Shown: piece after piece, positions 44,438-52,703 of the stretch
How the letters are laid out: the number at the start of each line of letters is the position of its first letter
How positions within the stretch are numbered: the first letter of the stretch is position 1
DNA from: Caryophanales bacterium
GTDB lineage: Bacteria; Bacillota; Bacilli; Bacillales; Bacillaceae_J
Assembly: GCA_012840465.1 (NCBI GenBank)
Contig: DULJ01000027.1
Coordinates: forward strand, 1 to 52,875
DNA length: 52,875 nucleotides
Reading direction: 5' to 3'
The notes under the pieces: generated by a model
What the model saw: the letters and a program-made list of their open reading frames with translations, nothing else
Database searches by the model: none
What the model was told of the DNA's origin: nothing
Position numbers and translations under genes: made by a program

Positions 44438-44459
44438 ACTTTTTCGTATATCGTTTTCG

Positions 44460-45398
44460 TTAAAAAAACCTTTTCTTCCAAAAAATAAAGGCGGTAATGC
44501 TCGCAAATAAAATAGAAATAAACATTGCAATGAAAAACGCATGCGGATAATCCTGAAATGGGATCGAAACGTTCATCCCGTAAAAGCTCGCTACCATCGT
44601 TGGCAGCGCCAAAATAATCGTAAAGGATGTCAAAAACTTCATAACCATGTTTAAGTTATTAGAAATGACCGATGCAAAAGCATCCATCATTCCGCTCAGA
44701 ATCGAAGAATGTGTTTCTGCCATTTCAATAGCCTGTTGATTTTCAATGATTACATCTTCTAATAACTCTTTATCATCTTCATACATCCTCAAGTAGCTGC
44801 TTCTTAACATTTTTTGCATGACAATATTATTTGATTTTAACGATGTCATGAAATAAACTAAGCTTTTTTCCAAATTTAATAGTGAGAAAAGCTCTTTATT
44901 TTTCATTGATTGGTGTAGTTCACTTTCAATTTCATCAGTCTGTTTATTGATTTGTTTAAGGAATCTAAGATACGAAGTAGCTGTTAAGTATAACATTTGC
45001 AAGGCAAATCTTGTTTTTTTGAATGTGAAAAATTGTTTTACTTTATTTTGGGAAAAAAGGTGAAAGATCGGATTATCTTTTAAACAAATAGTAACAAAAC
45101 AGTCTTTCGTAATGATCATACCTAAAGGGATCGTATCATAAATTGGTCTGTCAAATTCATCCCTCGTAACTAAAGGCATATTGATGATAATTAAAATATT
45201 ATCGTCTTCTTTTTCAATCCTGGAGCGCTCTTCTTCGTCTAACGGATCTTTTAAAAAATCCATAGGAATCTGCAGTTGATTGGCAGTATAATTAATTTCT
45301 TCCTCTGTTGGAGATATTAAATTAACCCAGCAACCTTTGACGATATCCGTTGTTTCTTGAATGTCTCCAAGTTCATTCGTAATAAAAGTTTTTAACAT
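44460..45398 (-). CDS. corA: CorA family magnesium/metal transporter
   Basis: A 312-residue divalent-cation channel. The cytoplasmic funnel includes EEEINYTANQLQIPMDFLKD, PLDEEERSRIEKEDDNILII and VTICLKDNPIFHLF. The C-terminal two helices include the defining pore motif GMN in MVASFYGMNVSIPF, then FIAMFISILFASITAFIFWKK and basic KKRFF. YfjQ-type Bacillus proteins are the closest group. The 5' region upstream of ATG 45398 is about 200 nt long and has a strongly structured element (45450-45573), so riboregulation is likely. Confidence 0.93.
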   Translation of the reverse strand: MLKTFITNELGDIQETTDIVKGCWVNLISPTEEEINYTANQLQIPMDFLKDPLDEEERSRIEKEDDNILIIINMPLVTRDEFDRPIYDTIPLGMIITKDCFVTICLKDNPIFHLFSQNKVKQFFTFKKTRFALQMLYLTATSYLRFLKQINKQTDEIESELHQSMKNKELFSLLNLEKSLVYFMTSLKSNNIVMQKMLRSSYLRMYEDDKELLEDVIIENQQAIEMAETHSSILSGMMDAFASVISNNLNMVMKFLTSFTIILALPTMVASFYGMNVSIPFQDYPHAFFIAMFISILFASITAFIFWKKRFF

Positions 45399-45449
45399 AG
45401 AAAAATTCCTCCTCGTCTTAAAGAGGAAGCCATTAAAACCTATCTAAAT

Positions 45450-45573
45450 AAAGGAAGTTGATATTTTATGAGTATCAAGCTTCTTGATGTCTGGTAATGA
45501 ATGATTTCCTCGTTGATCGAACTGGGTTCGGGATCGTTACATGGTAGGTTACCCAAAAAATATCAACTCCTTT
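45450..45573 (-). ncRNA. Structured leader RNA of corA (unclassified)
   Basis: On the minus strand AAAGGAGTTGATATTTT (45573-45557) pairs with AAAATATCAACTTCCTTT (45467-45450), 17 pairs with one bulge. It encloses about 89 nt with small hairpins: GGTA-acc-TACC, CGAAC-cca-GTTCG, TCAAG-aa-GCTTGA. I could not match it to M-box, ydaO, T-box or other known motifs. It lies 51 nt before the corA start. Confidence 0.55.
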
Positions 45574-45613
45574 GCAAAAGTCATAAATTTAAATATCTTT
45601 ATCAACCTTCATT

Positions 45614-45642
45614 ATCATACCTTCTCCCAATTCTCTTGTAAA
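45614..45642 (-). promoter_or_regulatory. Candidate corA promoter
   Basis: Minus strand TTTACA (45642-45637), 17-bp spacer, TATGAT (45619-45614). A start near 45607 gives a leader of about 200 nt containing the structured element. Confidence 0.55.
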
Positions 45643-45710
45643 CTACTAAAAGATTATTGTGGGATTTGTCAGAATAGTGGGACGTCTGACGTGATTCTAC
45701 GTTCGTGATT

Positions 45711-45736
45711 TGACCGGAGAACCCGACCTTCTGTCA
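45711..45736. repeat. Dispersed CCCGACCC palindrome, copy B
   Basis: TGAC ... GTCA flanks CGGAGAACCCGACCTTCT. It abuts the stop of the Gly-rich gene. Confidence 0.55.
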
Positions 45737-45738
45737 TG

Positions 45739-46005
45739 TTAGTAAAAGCCGGGACCGCCGAAGAAAGGATAACCAGGTCGACCAAATCCAGGGTAACCGA
45801 AGCCACCATATCCTCCTCCAAATCCTCCACCAAATCCTGATCCGAATGGCGGGTAACAGCAAGGACGTGGTGTAGCTAACCCTCCAAAATAACCAACTCC
45901 TAACCCAATTAGACCTGTAGCGATCGGGGCGGCAAGGAACCATCTTTGATCTTCGTAGCCCTGTCTATAGTTCGGTGTCATGTATCCATAATAATTAGGG
46001 TACAT
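45739..46005 (-). CDS. Gly/Tyr/Pro-rich small protein, spore-coat-like
   Basis: An 88-residue protein: MYPNYYGYMTPNYRQGYEDQ, one hydrophobic helix (APIATGLIGLGVGYFGGLA), then FGSGFGGGFGGGYGGFGYPG and GRPGYPFFGGPGFY repeats. Composition and repeats resemble small Bacillus spore coat or membrane-anchored proteins. AGGAGG precedes the ATG. Function is unknown. Confidence 0.65.
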   Translation of the reverse strand: MYPNYYGYMTPNYRQGYEDQRWFLAAPIATGLIGLGVGYFGGLATPRPCCYPPFGSGFGGGFGGGYGGFGYPGFGRPGYPFFGGPGFY

Positions 46006-46310
46006 TTTTTCTCCTCCTTTTCATAAAAATAGGGAAATATGTCTACTTGCATCATATGGTTAAATGGAGGATAAGAGTGGACGATAGCCTGTTTTAGAAA
46101 AATTAATGAATCCGTCTATACTTAATCAAAAGTTGTATCATAGAAAGGAAGAACGGAATAGCTAGTTACTATGACTAAGGGAAAAGTCAGTCAGCACTTG
46201 GAATGGTTGCCATGGCTATTACCGAAGAAGAATACGAAAAAGAGAAGGCCGAACTATTAAATGCTAAGTGGTAGGGAAGTACACAGATAAACTAGGGACA
46301 GCAATTGTTC
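46006..46310. other. Intergenic stretch without a clear gene
   Basis: A short frame at about 46190-46274 reads GMVAMAITEEEYEKEKAELL with no Shine-Dalgarno; it may be a remnant. A hairpin (46290-46300 with 46306-46316) lies at the end of the VanZ-like gene. Confidence 0.3.
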
Positions 46311-46910
46311 CTAGTTATTCTTTTCCTTCAAAACCAATACTTTCTTCAAAACTGGAAAGACCAAATAACCAATGAACACCCCTAATAAGTTCAAAATTAA
46401 ATCATCAATATCTAGGCTTCCTCTTTTCGTGACAAATTGGGCACCTTCAATCATTGCAATAGAGAAGATACTAATTATTAGTAACTGTCCGATCCTTGGT
46501 TTGTCTTTTACAAAACAATAATAAACACCAAATGGTACAAATAATCCGATATTTGCCCCAAGGTTATAAATGGCGATCAGCAAATCCACGCGACCTTCCA
46601 AATAAAACGTAATCGTTTTAAATGGCACAAGATTAATCGACCCATAATACTGATTTTCCGGTCTGAAAAATAATAAGATTAACAGACCTATAGAATAGCA
46701 AATTGTCACAAGGTTAAGAATTCCTTTGGAAATTGCAATTTTTTCCTTCGTCATCCAAAGACCGAACAACAATATAAAAAAAGTCCAGCAAAACCATACA
46801 ACCCCAATAACCAGTGGGTGTAAATATTGAGTTAGCTTCATCCAAATGGGCATGAGAGTCAAATATAAAATTTGGGAAAAGAAAATAGTGAGTTTGATGC
46901 TTGTTTTCAT
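46311..46910 (-). CDS. VanZ-like membrane protein
   Basis: A 199-residue protein with five or six helices. The VanZ-like signature is visible: SINLVPFKTITFY, NLGANIGLFVPFGVYYCFV, IEGAQFVTKRGSLDIDDLILNLLGVFIGYLV. The family includes teicoplanin-resistance VanZ, but most members have unknown roles. ATG 46910 (MKTSIKLTIFF) has GGAGG 5 nt upstream; longer in-frame starts lack a site. Confidence 0.87.
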   Translation of the reverse strand: MKTSIKLTIFFSQILYLTLMPIWMKLTQYLHPLVIGVVWFCWTFFILLFGLWMTKEKIAISKGILNLVTICYSIGLLILLFFRPENQYYGSINLVPFKTITFYLEGRVDLLIAIYNLGANIGLFVPFGVYYCFVKDKPRIGQLLIISIFSIAMIEGAQFVTKRGSLDIDDLILNLLGVFIGYLVFPVLKKVLVLKEKNN

Positions 46911-47293
46911 GATTGCCTCCAAGTGAATTTGGACGGTAAACCGCTTATACCTCATTTTACAGTATAAAAAATAAAATGGTGAATTAGTAGTAAAATATAC
47001 CTTTATTAGTATAGCCCTTTGGTTAAAATATCCATATAGGTTAAATAATTCAATGTACAATAATTGGACAATGGGTAGAGTTAATTGATTATGGTACCCT
47101 TTTATTTCATGGAGCTATCTTTTTAGCGGCTGCAATATGGTTGCCATATACGATTGTTAAACGGGTTAAGAAGAAAAGAAAAGAAAGAAAAAAGCAGAAA
47201 TTCCAGGTGATCGATGGAGGAAAAATGAAGCGGGTCATTTAAGGAGGAGTTTTACTTTTTTGTGATCACCCGCCATTTTGCTAGACTAGAAAA
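46911..47293. other. Intergenic stretch with a decayed plus-strand frame
   Basis: From 47072 to 47242 the plus strand reads WVELIDYGTLLFHGAIFLAA, IWLPYTIVKRVKKKRKERKK, then stop, like the end of a membrane protein, but there is no start codon or Shine-Dalgarno in frame. It could be a truncated gene. Confidence 0.35.
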
Positions 47294-47866
47294 TTACTCT
47301 AGATAGTGTAGCACTTTTTCTAATGGATTTTTTATTAATTTTTTTCGGTAGTCATCAACAAACTTACAAAAAACAACTTCAAGGATATTTTCAAGCTTCA
47401 AGCTATGGTCGTACGTTTCCGACAAATCTTCTAGTAAATATTCACCTTCTAATGCATCATTATGTTTGATCGAGACATTAATGGCCTCGTAGCCACGGAT
47501 TTCTTCAGCAATTACACCGTCATAGGCTTCATCAGATTGGTAAACATTTTTTGGTGCCAACTCTCTTGAATTCAATAAATGATAGATAGTATGAATATCA
47601 TTATGATCGGCGTATTTGAGAAAATCAGTATACAGGATTTCGGATAATTTCTCGGGAGTAAAAGGTTTGTTAATTTCATTTTCAATTTTACGACAGATTA
47701 ATTCGGCTCTGGAATAAAGCTTTTGAGGTACATAATAAGTGAAAATATGGCGACGATTCAAAAAGGAATAGGCAGCGTTATAGAAAAACTTCTTACTTCT
47801 ATTAAATTCTCTAAGACTTTCGTTCTTCTCTAGTTCCCGAGAAATCAAATCCAACTGACTATACAT
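47294..47866 (-). CDS. Hypothetical protein
   Basis: A 190-residue, mainly helical soluble protein: MYSQLDLISRELEKNESLRE, RRHIFTYYVPQKLYSRAELI, LKYADHNDIHTIYHLLNSRE, YDGVIAEEIRGYEAINVSIK and VFCKFVDDYRKKLIKNPLEK. No membrane segment, signal peptide, or known motif. The gene has its own upstream region, and I do not recognise the family. Confidence 0.65.
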   Translation of the reverse strand: MYSQLDLISRELEKNESLREFNRSKKFFYNAAYSFLNRRHIFTYYVPQKLYSRAELICRKIENEINKPFTPEKLSEILYTDFLKYADHNDIHTIYHLLNSRELAPKNVYQSDEAYDGVIAEEIRGYEAINVSIKHNDALEGEYLLEDLSETYDHSLKLENILEVVFCKFVDDYRKKLIKNPLEKVLHYLE

Positions 47867-48026
47867 TGATTCTTGCCTCCGTCCATTTTGATTCTATTAC
47901 TACTAAATATATTTCTCTTATTATAAAAAATAACTGATTTCAACATAACTTTTTATTTTGTACATTATTACAAGTATTGGAGGGGATTTGATTTTTTATA
48001 CTTTGAAAGGGTGGCGAAAGTGAAAA

Positions 48027-48053
48027 GAGCCGGAGAACCCGACAGCGCGGATT
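48027..48053. repeat. Dispersed CCCGACCC palindrome, copy C
   Basis: GAGCCGGAGAACCCGACAGC followed by GCGGATT; it abuts the stop of deoD. Shares CGGAGAACCCGAC with copies A and B. Confidence 0.55.
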
Positions 48054-48060
48054 CCGATTC

Positions 48061-48768
48061 TTAAGCAAGCTGCAATGCAATCTCCATCATATTGGTAAAT
48101 GCTGTTTGTCTTTCTTCTGGTGTAGTTTCTTCTTTTGTGTAGATATGGTCACTAACCGTCATAATGGTAAGTGCATTCACGCCCGCACGTGCAGCGTTCA
48201 AATAAAGGCCAGAAGTCTCCATTTCTACGGCTAAGATCCCCATTTTCCTCCACCTATCCATGGCGGTTTGATCGTCATTATAAAAAATATCACTTGATAG
48301 TACATTTCCAACATGTACTGGTAAGCCTTTTTCGTCTGCTGCTTTCTTTGCTTTTTCTAATAAAGAATAGGAAGCTATACACGAAAATTGGCCTGGAAGG
48401 TTAAATTGATCGACAAAGTTGGAATTCGTGGAAGCGCCCATAGCCAAAACGACGTCGTATAGTTTCATATTGTTCTGAATCGCACCACATGTACCAACTC
48501 TTATTAAATTTTTAACCCCAAAAACATGAATGAGTTCCCATGAATAGATCCCTATACTTGGTATACCCATGCCTGTCCCCATAACGGATACCTTTTTACC
48601 ATTATATGTACCGGTAAAACCGAGCATATTTCGAACAGAATTAAACTGCACGACATCATCTAAATAGGTATCAGCGATAAATTTTGCCCGTAACGGATCC
48701 CCTGGTAAAAGGATGGTCTCCGCGATTTCTACACCATTAGGTTTTATATGAGGTGTTTCTTTATTCAT
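48061..48768 (-). CDS. deoD: Purine nucleoside phosphorylase DeoD
   Basis: A 235-residue hexameric phosphorylase splitting purine (deoxy)nucleosides into base and (deoxy)ribose-1-phosphate for salvage. Family motifs: [81 protein letters not shown] and VSDHIY. The normal length and unbroken frame indicate a functional enzyme. The gene is alone on its strand. Confidence 0.96.
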   Translation of the reverse strand: MNKETPHIKPNGVEIAETILLPGDPLRAKFIADTYLDDVVQFNSVRNMLGFTGTYNGKKVSVMGTGMGIPSIGIYSWELIHVFGVKNLIRVGTCGAIQNNMKLYDVVLAMGASTNSNFVDQFNLPGQFSCIASYSLLEKAKKAADEKGLPVHVGNVLSSDIFYNDDQTAMDRWRKMGILAVEMETSGLYLNAARAGVNALTIMTVSDHIYTKEETTPEERQTAFTNMMEIALQLA

Positions 48769-48863
48769 ATGTATCCATCTCCTTGAGTTTTGTAGTTATT
48801 TCCAAAACTATATCATTAATCAAGCTTTTGCAAGCTGTTTTGGGTTTATTTTTAGGATAGGTT

Positions 48864-49061
48864 ATGAATGACGAAGCTAGCCTGTCTGCAGGTAAAACAT
48901 CATTTGTGATTGCTCATCGATTATCCACAATCAAAAATGCTGATGTAATACTTGTGATGAAGGATGGAGACATCATTGAAATTGGAAATCATGGAGAACT
49001 TTTATTAAAAAATGGCTCCTATGCAGAGTTATACAATAGTCAATTTGAAGAAGTTTCATAA
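48864..49061 (+). pseudogene. C-terminal fragment of an ABC exporter ATPase
   Basis: The 65-codon frame holds only the end of an ABC nucleotide-binding domain: [20 protein letters not shown] (H-loop), [35 protein letters not shown]. Walker A, the signature motif and Walker B are missing. The preceding codons (MNDEASLSA) do not match the family, indicating truncation by deletion. A pseudogene of an ABCB-type multidrug/lipid exporter. Confidence 0.8.
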
Positions 49062-49094
49062 AGATACGGGAAACGACGATCAAACAGGTGGGGG

Positions 49095-49130
49095 AATCGT
49101 AGATCACAGTTCCCGACCCCGCATCCCAAT
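49095..49130. repeat. Dispersed CCCGACCC palindrome, copy D (degenerate)
   Basis: ATCACAGTTCCCGACCCCGC with degraded flanks, between the ABC remnant and the L,D-transpeptidase gene. Confidence 0.45.
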
Positions 49131-49223
49131 TCCGTGGAATTAGAATTTATATAAAAGGGCACTATATCTATGAAGATGCCTTTTTTGAAAAATAAAAATG
49201 GATATGTAAAGGTTTTGGTTAGT

Positions 49224-49874
49224 ATGAGACTTTATAAAATACTATTTTTTTTAGTTCTTGTAGTTGGTATTAGTTTTCCTCAACAAGCAATTTCTGCCGA
49301 AGAAGGTTTAATGATTAAGGTTGATTTATGGGAAAACACGTTGACCGTAAAAGAAGGGGACAAAATTATTAAAAGCTATTCCATTGCGACTGGCAAGGAT
49401 GATACCCCAACTCCAGTAGGTTATTTTACAGTTATTGAAAAATCTAAAGATTGGGGGGGAGGCTTTGGGTCAAGATGGTTAGGCTTGAACGTCCCATGGG
49501 GTATATATGGTATTCACGGCACTAATAAACCAAATTTAATTGGTAAAAATGTAAGCAGTGGTTGTGTACGTATGAAAAATAAAGATGCTGAAGATTTGTA
49601 TGAACAGATTCCTGTCGGGACACCTGTTTTGATAGAAGGACCCATTCACGGGCTTGATAATCATATCGATGTATTAGTAGTTGGCTCAAAAGGAACACTC
49701 GTCTACCTCATACAACAAAGGCTAAGCTTAGCTGGCTATTACAAGGGAAAAATTGATGGCATATTCGATAATAAAACTCAACAAGCAATAGAAAAATATC
49801 AAGATGACCATAACTTAATTGTAACTGGAAATGGAAATGAACGGTTGTATCTGAAACTGGGGCTTTTGGAATGA
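49224..49874 (+). CDS. L,D-transpeptidase with peptidoglycan-binding domain
   Basis: A 216-residue secreted cell-wall enzyme. Signal peptide MRLYKILFFLVLVVGISFPQ, cleaved near QAISA-EE. The YkuD catalytic domain (IKVDLWENTLTVKEGDKIIK, TPTPVGYFTVIEKS) has the HGT...SSGCVRM motif (YGIHGTNKPN, VSSGCVRMKNKDAEDLY) with catalytic Cys. A C-terminal PG_binding_1 repeat follows (VYLIQQRLSLAGYYKGKIDG, FDNKTQQAIEKYQ). It may form 3-3 cross-links or act in spores. ATG 49224 gives a clean signal peptide; ATG 49170 is possible with a longer n-region. Confidence 0.92.
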   Translation: MRLYKILFFLVLVVGISFPQQAISAEEGLMIKVDLWENTLTVKEGDKIIKSYSIATGKDDTPTPVGYFTVIEKSKDWGGGFGSRWLGLNVPWGIYGIHGTNKPNLIGKNVSSGCVRMKNKDAEDLYEQIPVGTPVLIEGPIHGLDNHIDVLVVGSKGTLVYLIQQRLSLAGYYKGKIDGIFDNKTQQAIEKYQDDHNLIVTGNGNERLYLKLGLLE

Positions 49875-49997
49875 GGATTCTGGTAAATAAAAAAAAACCA
49901 CCTAGAGTATTTTTTTTAATCTCGTATTTCTAGTCAAACAATTTTATTATTTACAAAAACATTTTGGGTATTCCAAAATGGACAGAGTTCCCCAAGC

Positions 49998-50023
49998 GGA
50001 CCACAGCTCCCGACCCTGTGGCC
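49998..50023. repeat. Dispersed CCCGACCC palindrome, copy E
   Basis: GGACCACAG-ctcccgacc-CTGTGGCC, a near-perfect dyad, just upstream of the Fnr-like box. Confidence 0.65.
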
Positions 50024-50037
50024 TATTTTTTCAAAAT

Positions 50038-50082
50038 TTGACCTCGGTCAATGTTTGGATCCTCGTTATGGATTAGTATAAA
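50038..50082 (+). promoter_or_regulatory. Fnr/Crp-type box and -10 of the ric promoter
   Basis: TTGAC-ctcg-GTCAA (50038-50051) is a perfect 14-bp dyad in the layout of FNR-type sites (TTGAT-N4-ATCAA). TATAAA (50077-50082) follows; the dyad centre would be near -44 from the start, a typical activator position. Confidence 0.5.
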
Positions 50083-50144
50083 GGCATAGGAAGAGAAACA
50101 ATGTCGACTAAATATCTTTCACAAATGACGAGGAGGATTTTCTA

Positions 50145-50843
50145 ATGAATCAAATTATCGCTATTAACAATCAAACTAGTCTTGGAGAACTTGTAACATA
50201 TTTTCCGACCATTACTACGCGCCTGAATGAACTGCATATTGACTACTGTTGTCAAGGGGATCGAACACTTGAAGCTGTTATCGAAGAAACGGGTCTAACT
50301 GCAAATTTCATTACTGAGTTACAGGACGCATACAACGAGTATTTAGCTGCACCTGACAAGGAAGTGCCAGTATCTGAGTTATCAGACGAGGACCTTATCG
50401 ACCTTATTCTTGAAGTCCATCATCAACCAGAACGAGCTCTGTTAAAAGAATTAGATCTAATGCTGAATAAAATTTTGCTTGCTCACTATGATCATGATAA
50501 AGAACTGGTTTTGATGCTGCATAAGAAATTCAGTAAGTTAAAGATGGAGTTGGAAGAGCATTTCGCCAAGGAGGAAAAGGAACTTTTTCCTGCGATGCGG
50601 AAGGCTGATAAAACGCCTAAGGAAAGGGAAGCGATTCGCTTAAACATTGTTGAATTGGAAGGCGATCATGATGGCGCTGGAGATATTATTAAGTACTTAA
50701 TCAAAGAAACCAACGATTTTACGCCACCGGAGTTTGCGTGCCCTACGATGAACGCTGCCTATGCGAAACTCCACGAGTTAGCGGATAATGTTTTCCTACA
50801 TGTTGCTAAGGAAAATAGCGTATTATTCAAACGTTACTTATAA
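50145..50843 (+). CDS. ric: Iron-sulfur cluster repair di-iron protein (Ric/ScdA)
   Basis: A 232-residue hemerythrin-like protein that helps rebuild Fe-S clusters damaged by NO or oxidants. The N-terminal ScdA_N/DUF542 domain has YFPTITTRLNELHIDYCCQG (CC motif). The di-iron site is formed by His and Glu residues in LEVHHQPERALLKEL, LAHYDHDKELV, LEEHFAKEEKELFP, ELEGDHDGAG and ELADNVFLHVAKENSVLF. GAGGAGG is before ATG 50145. An Fnr-type dyad upstream suggests induction by low oxygen or NO. Confidence 0.93.
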   Translation: MNQIIAINNQTSLGELVTYFPTITTRLNELHIDYCCQGDRTLEAVIEETGLTANFITELQDAYNEYLAAPDKEVPVSELSDEDLIDLILEVHHQPERALLKELDLMLNKILLAHYDHDKELVLMLHKKFSKLKMELEEHFAKEEKELFPAMRKADKTPKEREAIRLNIVELEGDHDGAGDIIKYLIKETNDFTPPEFACPTMNAAYAKLHELADNVFLHVAKENSVLFKRYL

Positions 50844-50849
50844 AAAGAC

Positions 50850-50880
50850 AAAACCTGAGAAATCGGGTTTTATTTTTTTG
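50850..50880 (+). terminator. Terminator of ric
   Basis: AAAACC (50850-50855) pairs with GGTTTT (about 50866-50871) around GAGAAATC-like loop, then a T-run. Confidence 0.75.
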
Positions 50881-50888
50881 TTATCATT

Positions 50889-50915
50889 GGACCACAGTAC
50901 TCGACTCTGTGGTCC
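50889..50915. repeat. Dispersed CCCGACCC palindrome, copy F
   Basis: GGACCACAG-tactcgact-CTGTGGTCC, a perfect 9-bp dyad at the end of the esterase gene; the loop is CTCGACT instead of CCCGACC. Confidence 0.65.
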
Positions 50916-50917
50916 AT

Positions 50918-52132
50918 TTAGAGATCCATTCCACTGTTACTGTCATGATTATTTGTTTTTTTCTTTTTTCTCATAAGTTTTGAAAGCAATTTGTTAAAAA
51001 GGTTCCTTTTAGGTGGCTCAGCTGGATCCATATTATGCGGATTGATCATTGGTGGTACAGGTACATTGATTGGTGGTTGAATAGGTATGTCTGGTATGTC
51101 AACCGGTGATTTGTCTGGTGGGTAGAGTTGGAATTTCACTGGTGCCGGGATTGTTTTTTGGGCTAGGGTCTCGCTTCGTGTTTCTTCCGTGTGCTCTTGG
51201 TGTTGATATTTACTTAAAAAATCCCATAGTATTGCTGTTGCATCTGGACCCATCGGGTCTGTGTAAGAACCATTGAGGTTGCCACCAGACCAGGTATGCC
51301 CCATATCACCAATCATCCAAAGCTCCATTAGCGGTTTGCCGTTTCCATCATGATAGACATGTTGGGTATAGCTTTTCCCATTGATGATGTCTGATTTGAC
51401 CAAGGCAGGGGATACAGGAGTGCGACCTACACCGCCTTCAACGAGAAAATTGGTTTGTGCCCACTGAGTAATCACTTGATGGCCGTTAATTGGGTTGACC
51501 GTTGTATCGCAGGTCCCATGGAAAACAATCACCCGCATTTTTTTCTTATACTTACCCATCTCCTGAAACGCATTGTGTCCACATTGGTAGGGGTCAACCA
51601 CGCCCTTTTCCATCCTTAATTTTGCTTCCCTAGCCATGGGGTCGGTTAGTAAAAATACATTGGAGGCGTCATAGGCAAGTCCCGCATAAATTCCGATACT
51701 ATTAAAGACATCTGGGTAAGTTGCCCCAAGAATACAGGCTAATGAGCCGCCTGCCGAAAAACCCGCAGCATACACTTTATTGGAATCAACCCTGTATTTG
51801 CTTTTGACTTCATTAATTATCCCAAAAATAAGTTTCGGATGGCCCCCGTTGCGGTGTTGATTTTTATCCAAAAACCAGTTCCAGCATCCAAGAGGATTAT
51901 ATCCGGATGGATCTAAAGGATTAAACGGATGGTTCATGTCGGGATAAAGGACAAGGAAATTTTCCTTTTCAGCCATCGTGTTCATATTTGTGCCAGCGGC
52001 AAAATCATCCGGATTCTGTCCACATCCATGAAGGATCACCAATAACGGACACTCTTTATCTGAGTGATGTTCACTTGGGACATAAAGCTTATATTTAAAA
52101 TCTTGATAGATAAACCCGAGAAATTCTCCCAA
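50918..52132 (-). CDS. PHB-depolymerase-like esterase with Pro-rich tail
   Basis: A 404-residue alpha/beta hydrolase of the esterase_phb/LpqC type. The nucleophile elbow is VYAAGFSAGGSLAC (Ser), the oxyanion-side LLVILHGCGQNP, the acid is in RVIVFHGTCDTTVNPINGHQ, and His in GDMGHTWSGGNL. There is no signal peptide, so it acts inside cells or is released late. Residues about 330-404 form a Pro-rich tail (PIPAPVKFQLYPPDKSPVDI, PIQPPINVPVPPMINPHNMD) ending in a very basic KLMRKKKK segment, unlike typical depolymerases. It is monocistronic. Confidence 0.85.
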   Translation of the reverse strand: MGEFLGFIYQDFKYKLYVPSEHHSDKECPLLVILHGCGQNPDDFAAGTNMNTMAEKENFLVLYPDMNHPFNPLDPSGYNPLGCWNWFLDKNQHRNGGHPKLIFGIINEVKSKYRVDSNKVYAAGFSAGGSLACILGATYPDVFNSIGIYAGLAYDASNVFLLTDPMAREAKLRMEKGVVDPYQCGHNAFQEMGKYKKKMRVIVFHGTCDTTVNPINGHQVITQWAQTNFLVEGGVGRTPVSPALVKSDIINGKSYTQHVYHDGNGKPLMELWMIGDMGHTWSGGNLNGSYTDPMGPDATAILWDFLSKYQHQEHTEETRSETLAQKTIPAPVKFQLYPPDKSPVDIPDIPIQPPINVPVPPMINPHNMDPAEPPKRNLFNKLLSKLMRKKKKTNNHDSNSGMDL

Positions 52133-52217
52133 ATCTTATAACCCCCATTTTCATACTCCGCATTTTCATCATATTCTATTATTGACCCAAAATAACAAAT
52201 ATAACGAAAAACATTAT

Positions 52218-52244
52218 GAGTCACAATTCCCGACCCCATGGCTC
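52218..52244. repeat. Dispersed CCCGACCC palindrome, copy G
   Basis: GAGTCA ... TGGCTC flanks the core CAATTCCCGACCCCA, upstream of the esterase gene. Confidence 0.6.
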
Positions 52245-52377
52245 TTATTATAAGAATGTTCATATATTTTCCCTTGCTTTTTAGATCTTAAATTGTTATC
52301 TTTGGGATGAATAATGTTATGGATGACCTCTATTTTTGGTCACGAAGGAACATAATATATTAAAAGGGGATAGGAAA

Positions 52378-52701
52378 ATGGACATTTTTACAATGATTAA
52401 ATTAGATAAAGATGAAGTAGAAAACTTAATGAACATTGAGATTTTGGAATCAACTGAAAAAATCTCTGATGACTTTGAAGAAGTATGTATCGAAGGATTT
52501 TTAGATAAAAGTTCAAACAGCCAAATTTCAGTTGAAGATGCAATGAAGCAATTATTTGAAACTTTGAAAACAAAAGGCATTATTAACGAATCCGTTAAAA
52601 CGTATTCTTACGAATTACCTGTATGTGGTTTGTTAAAAAATGCAAAGCGGGATGAAGAGGCTTTAAATAAGGATTACATTGTTATATCTTATCACGCATA
52701 A
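52378..52701 (+). CDS. Hypothetical protein
   Basis: A 107-residue soluble protein: MDIFTMIKLDKDEVENLMNI, ESTEKISDDFEEVCIEGFLD, VEDAMKQLFETLKTKGIINE and SYELPVCGLLKNAKRDEEAL. It is acidic with alpha/beta character; I recognise no family. ATG 52378 is chosen because AGGGGATAGGA lies immediately upstream; the longer frame from 52336 lacks a site. Its stop is only 3 bp before the second copy of the 172-bp repeat. Confidence 0.55.
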   Translation: MDIFTMIKLDKDEVENLMNIEILESTEKISDDFEEVCIEGFLDKSSNSQISVEDAMKQLFETLKTKGIINESVKTYSYELPVCGLLKNAKRDEEALNKDYIVISYHA

Positions 52702-52703
52702 AT

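Noticed and set aside
45450-45573. 5S rRNA or tRNA fragment near corA
   Set aside because: ATCCCGAACCCAG recalls a conserved 5S stretch and GGTTCG a T-arm, but flanking helices and length do not fit either RNA.
47072-47242. Small membrane-protein gene on the plus strand
   Set aside because: The frame looks coding-like (helix plus basic tail) but lacks any start codon and ribosome binding site, so it is listed only as a possible remnant.
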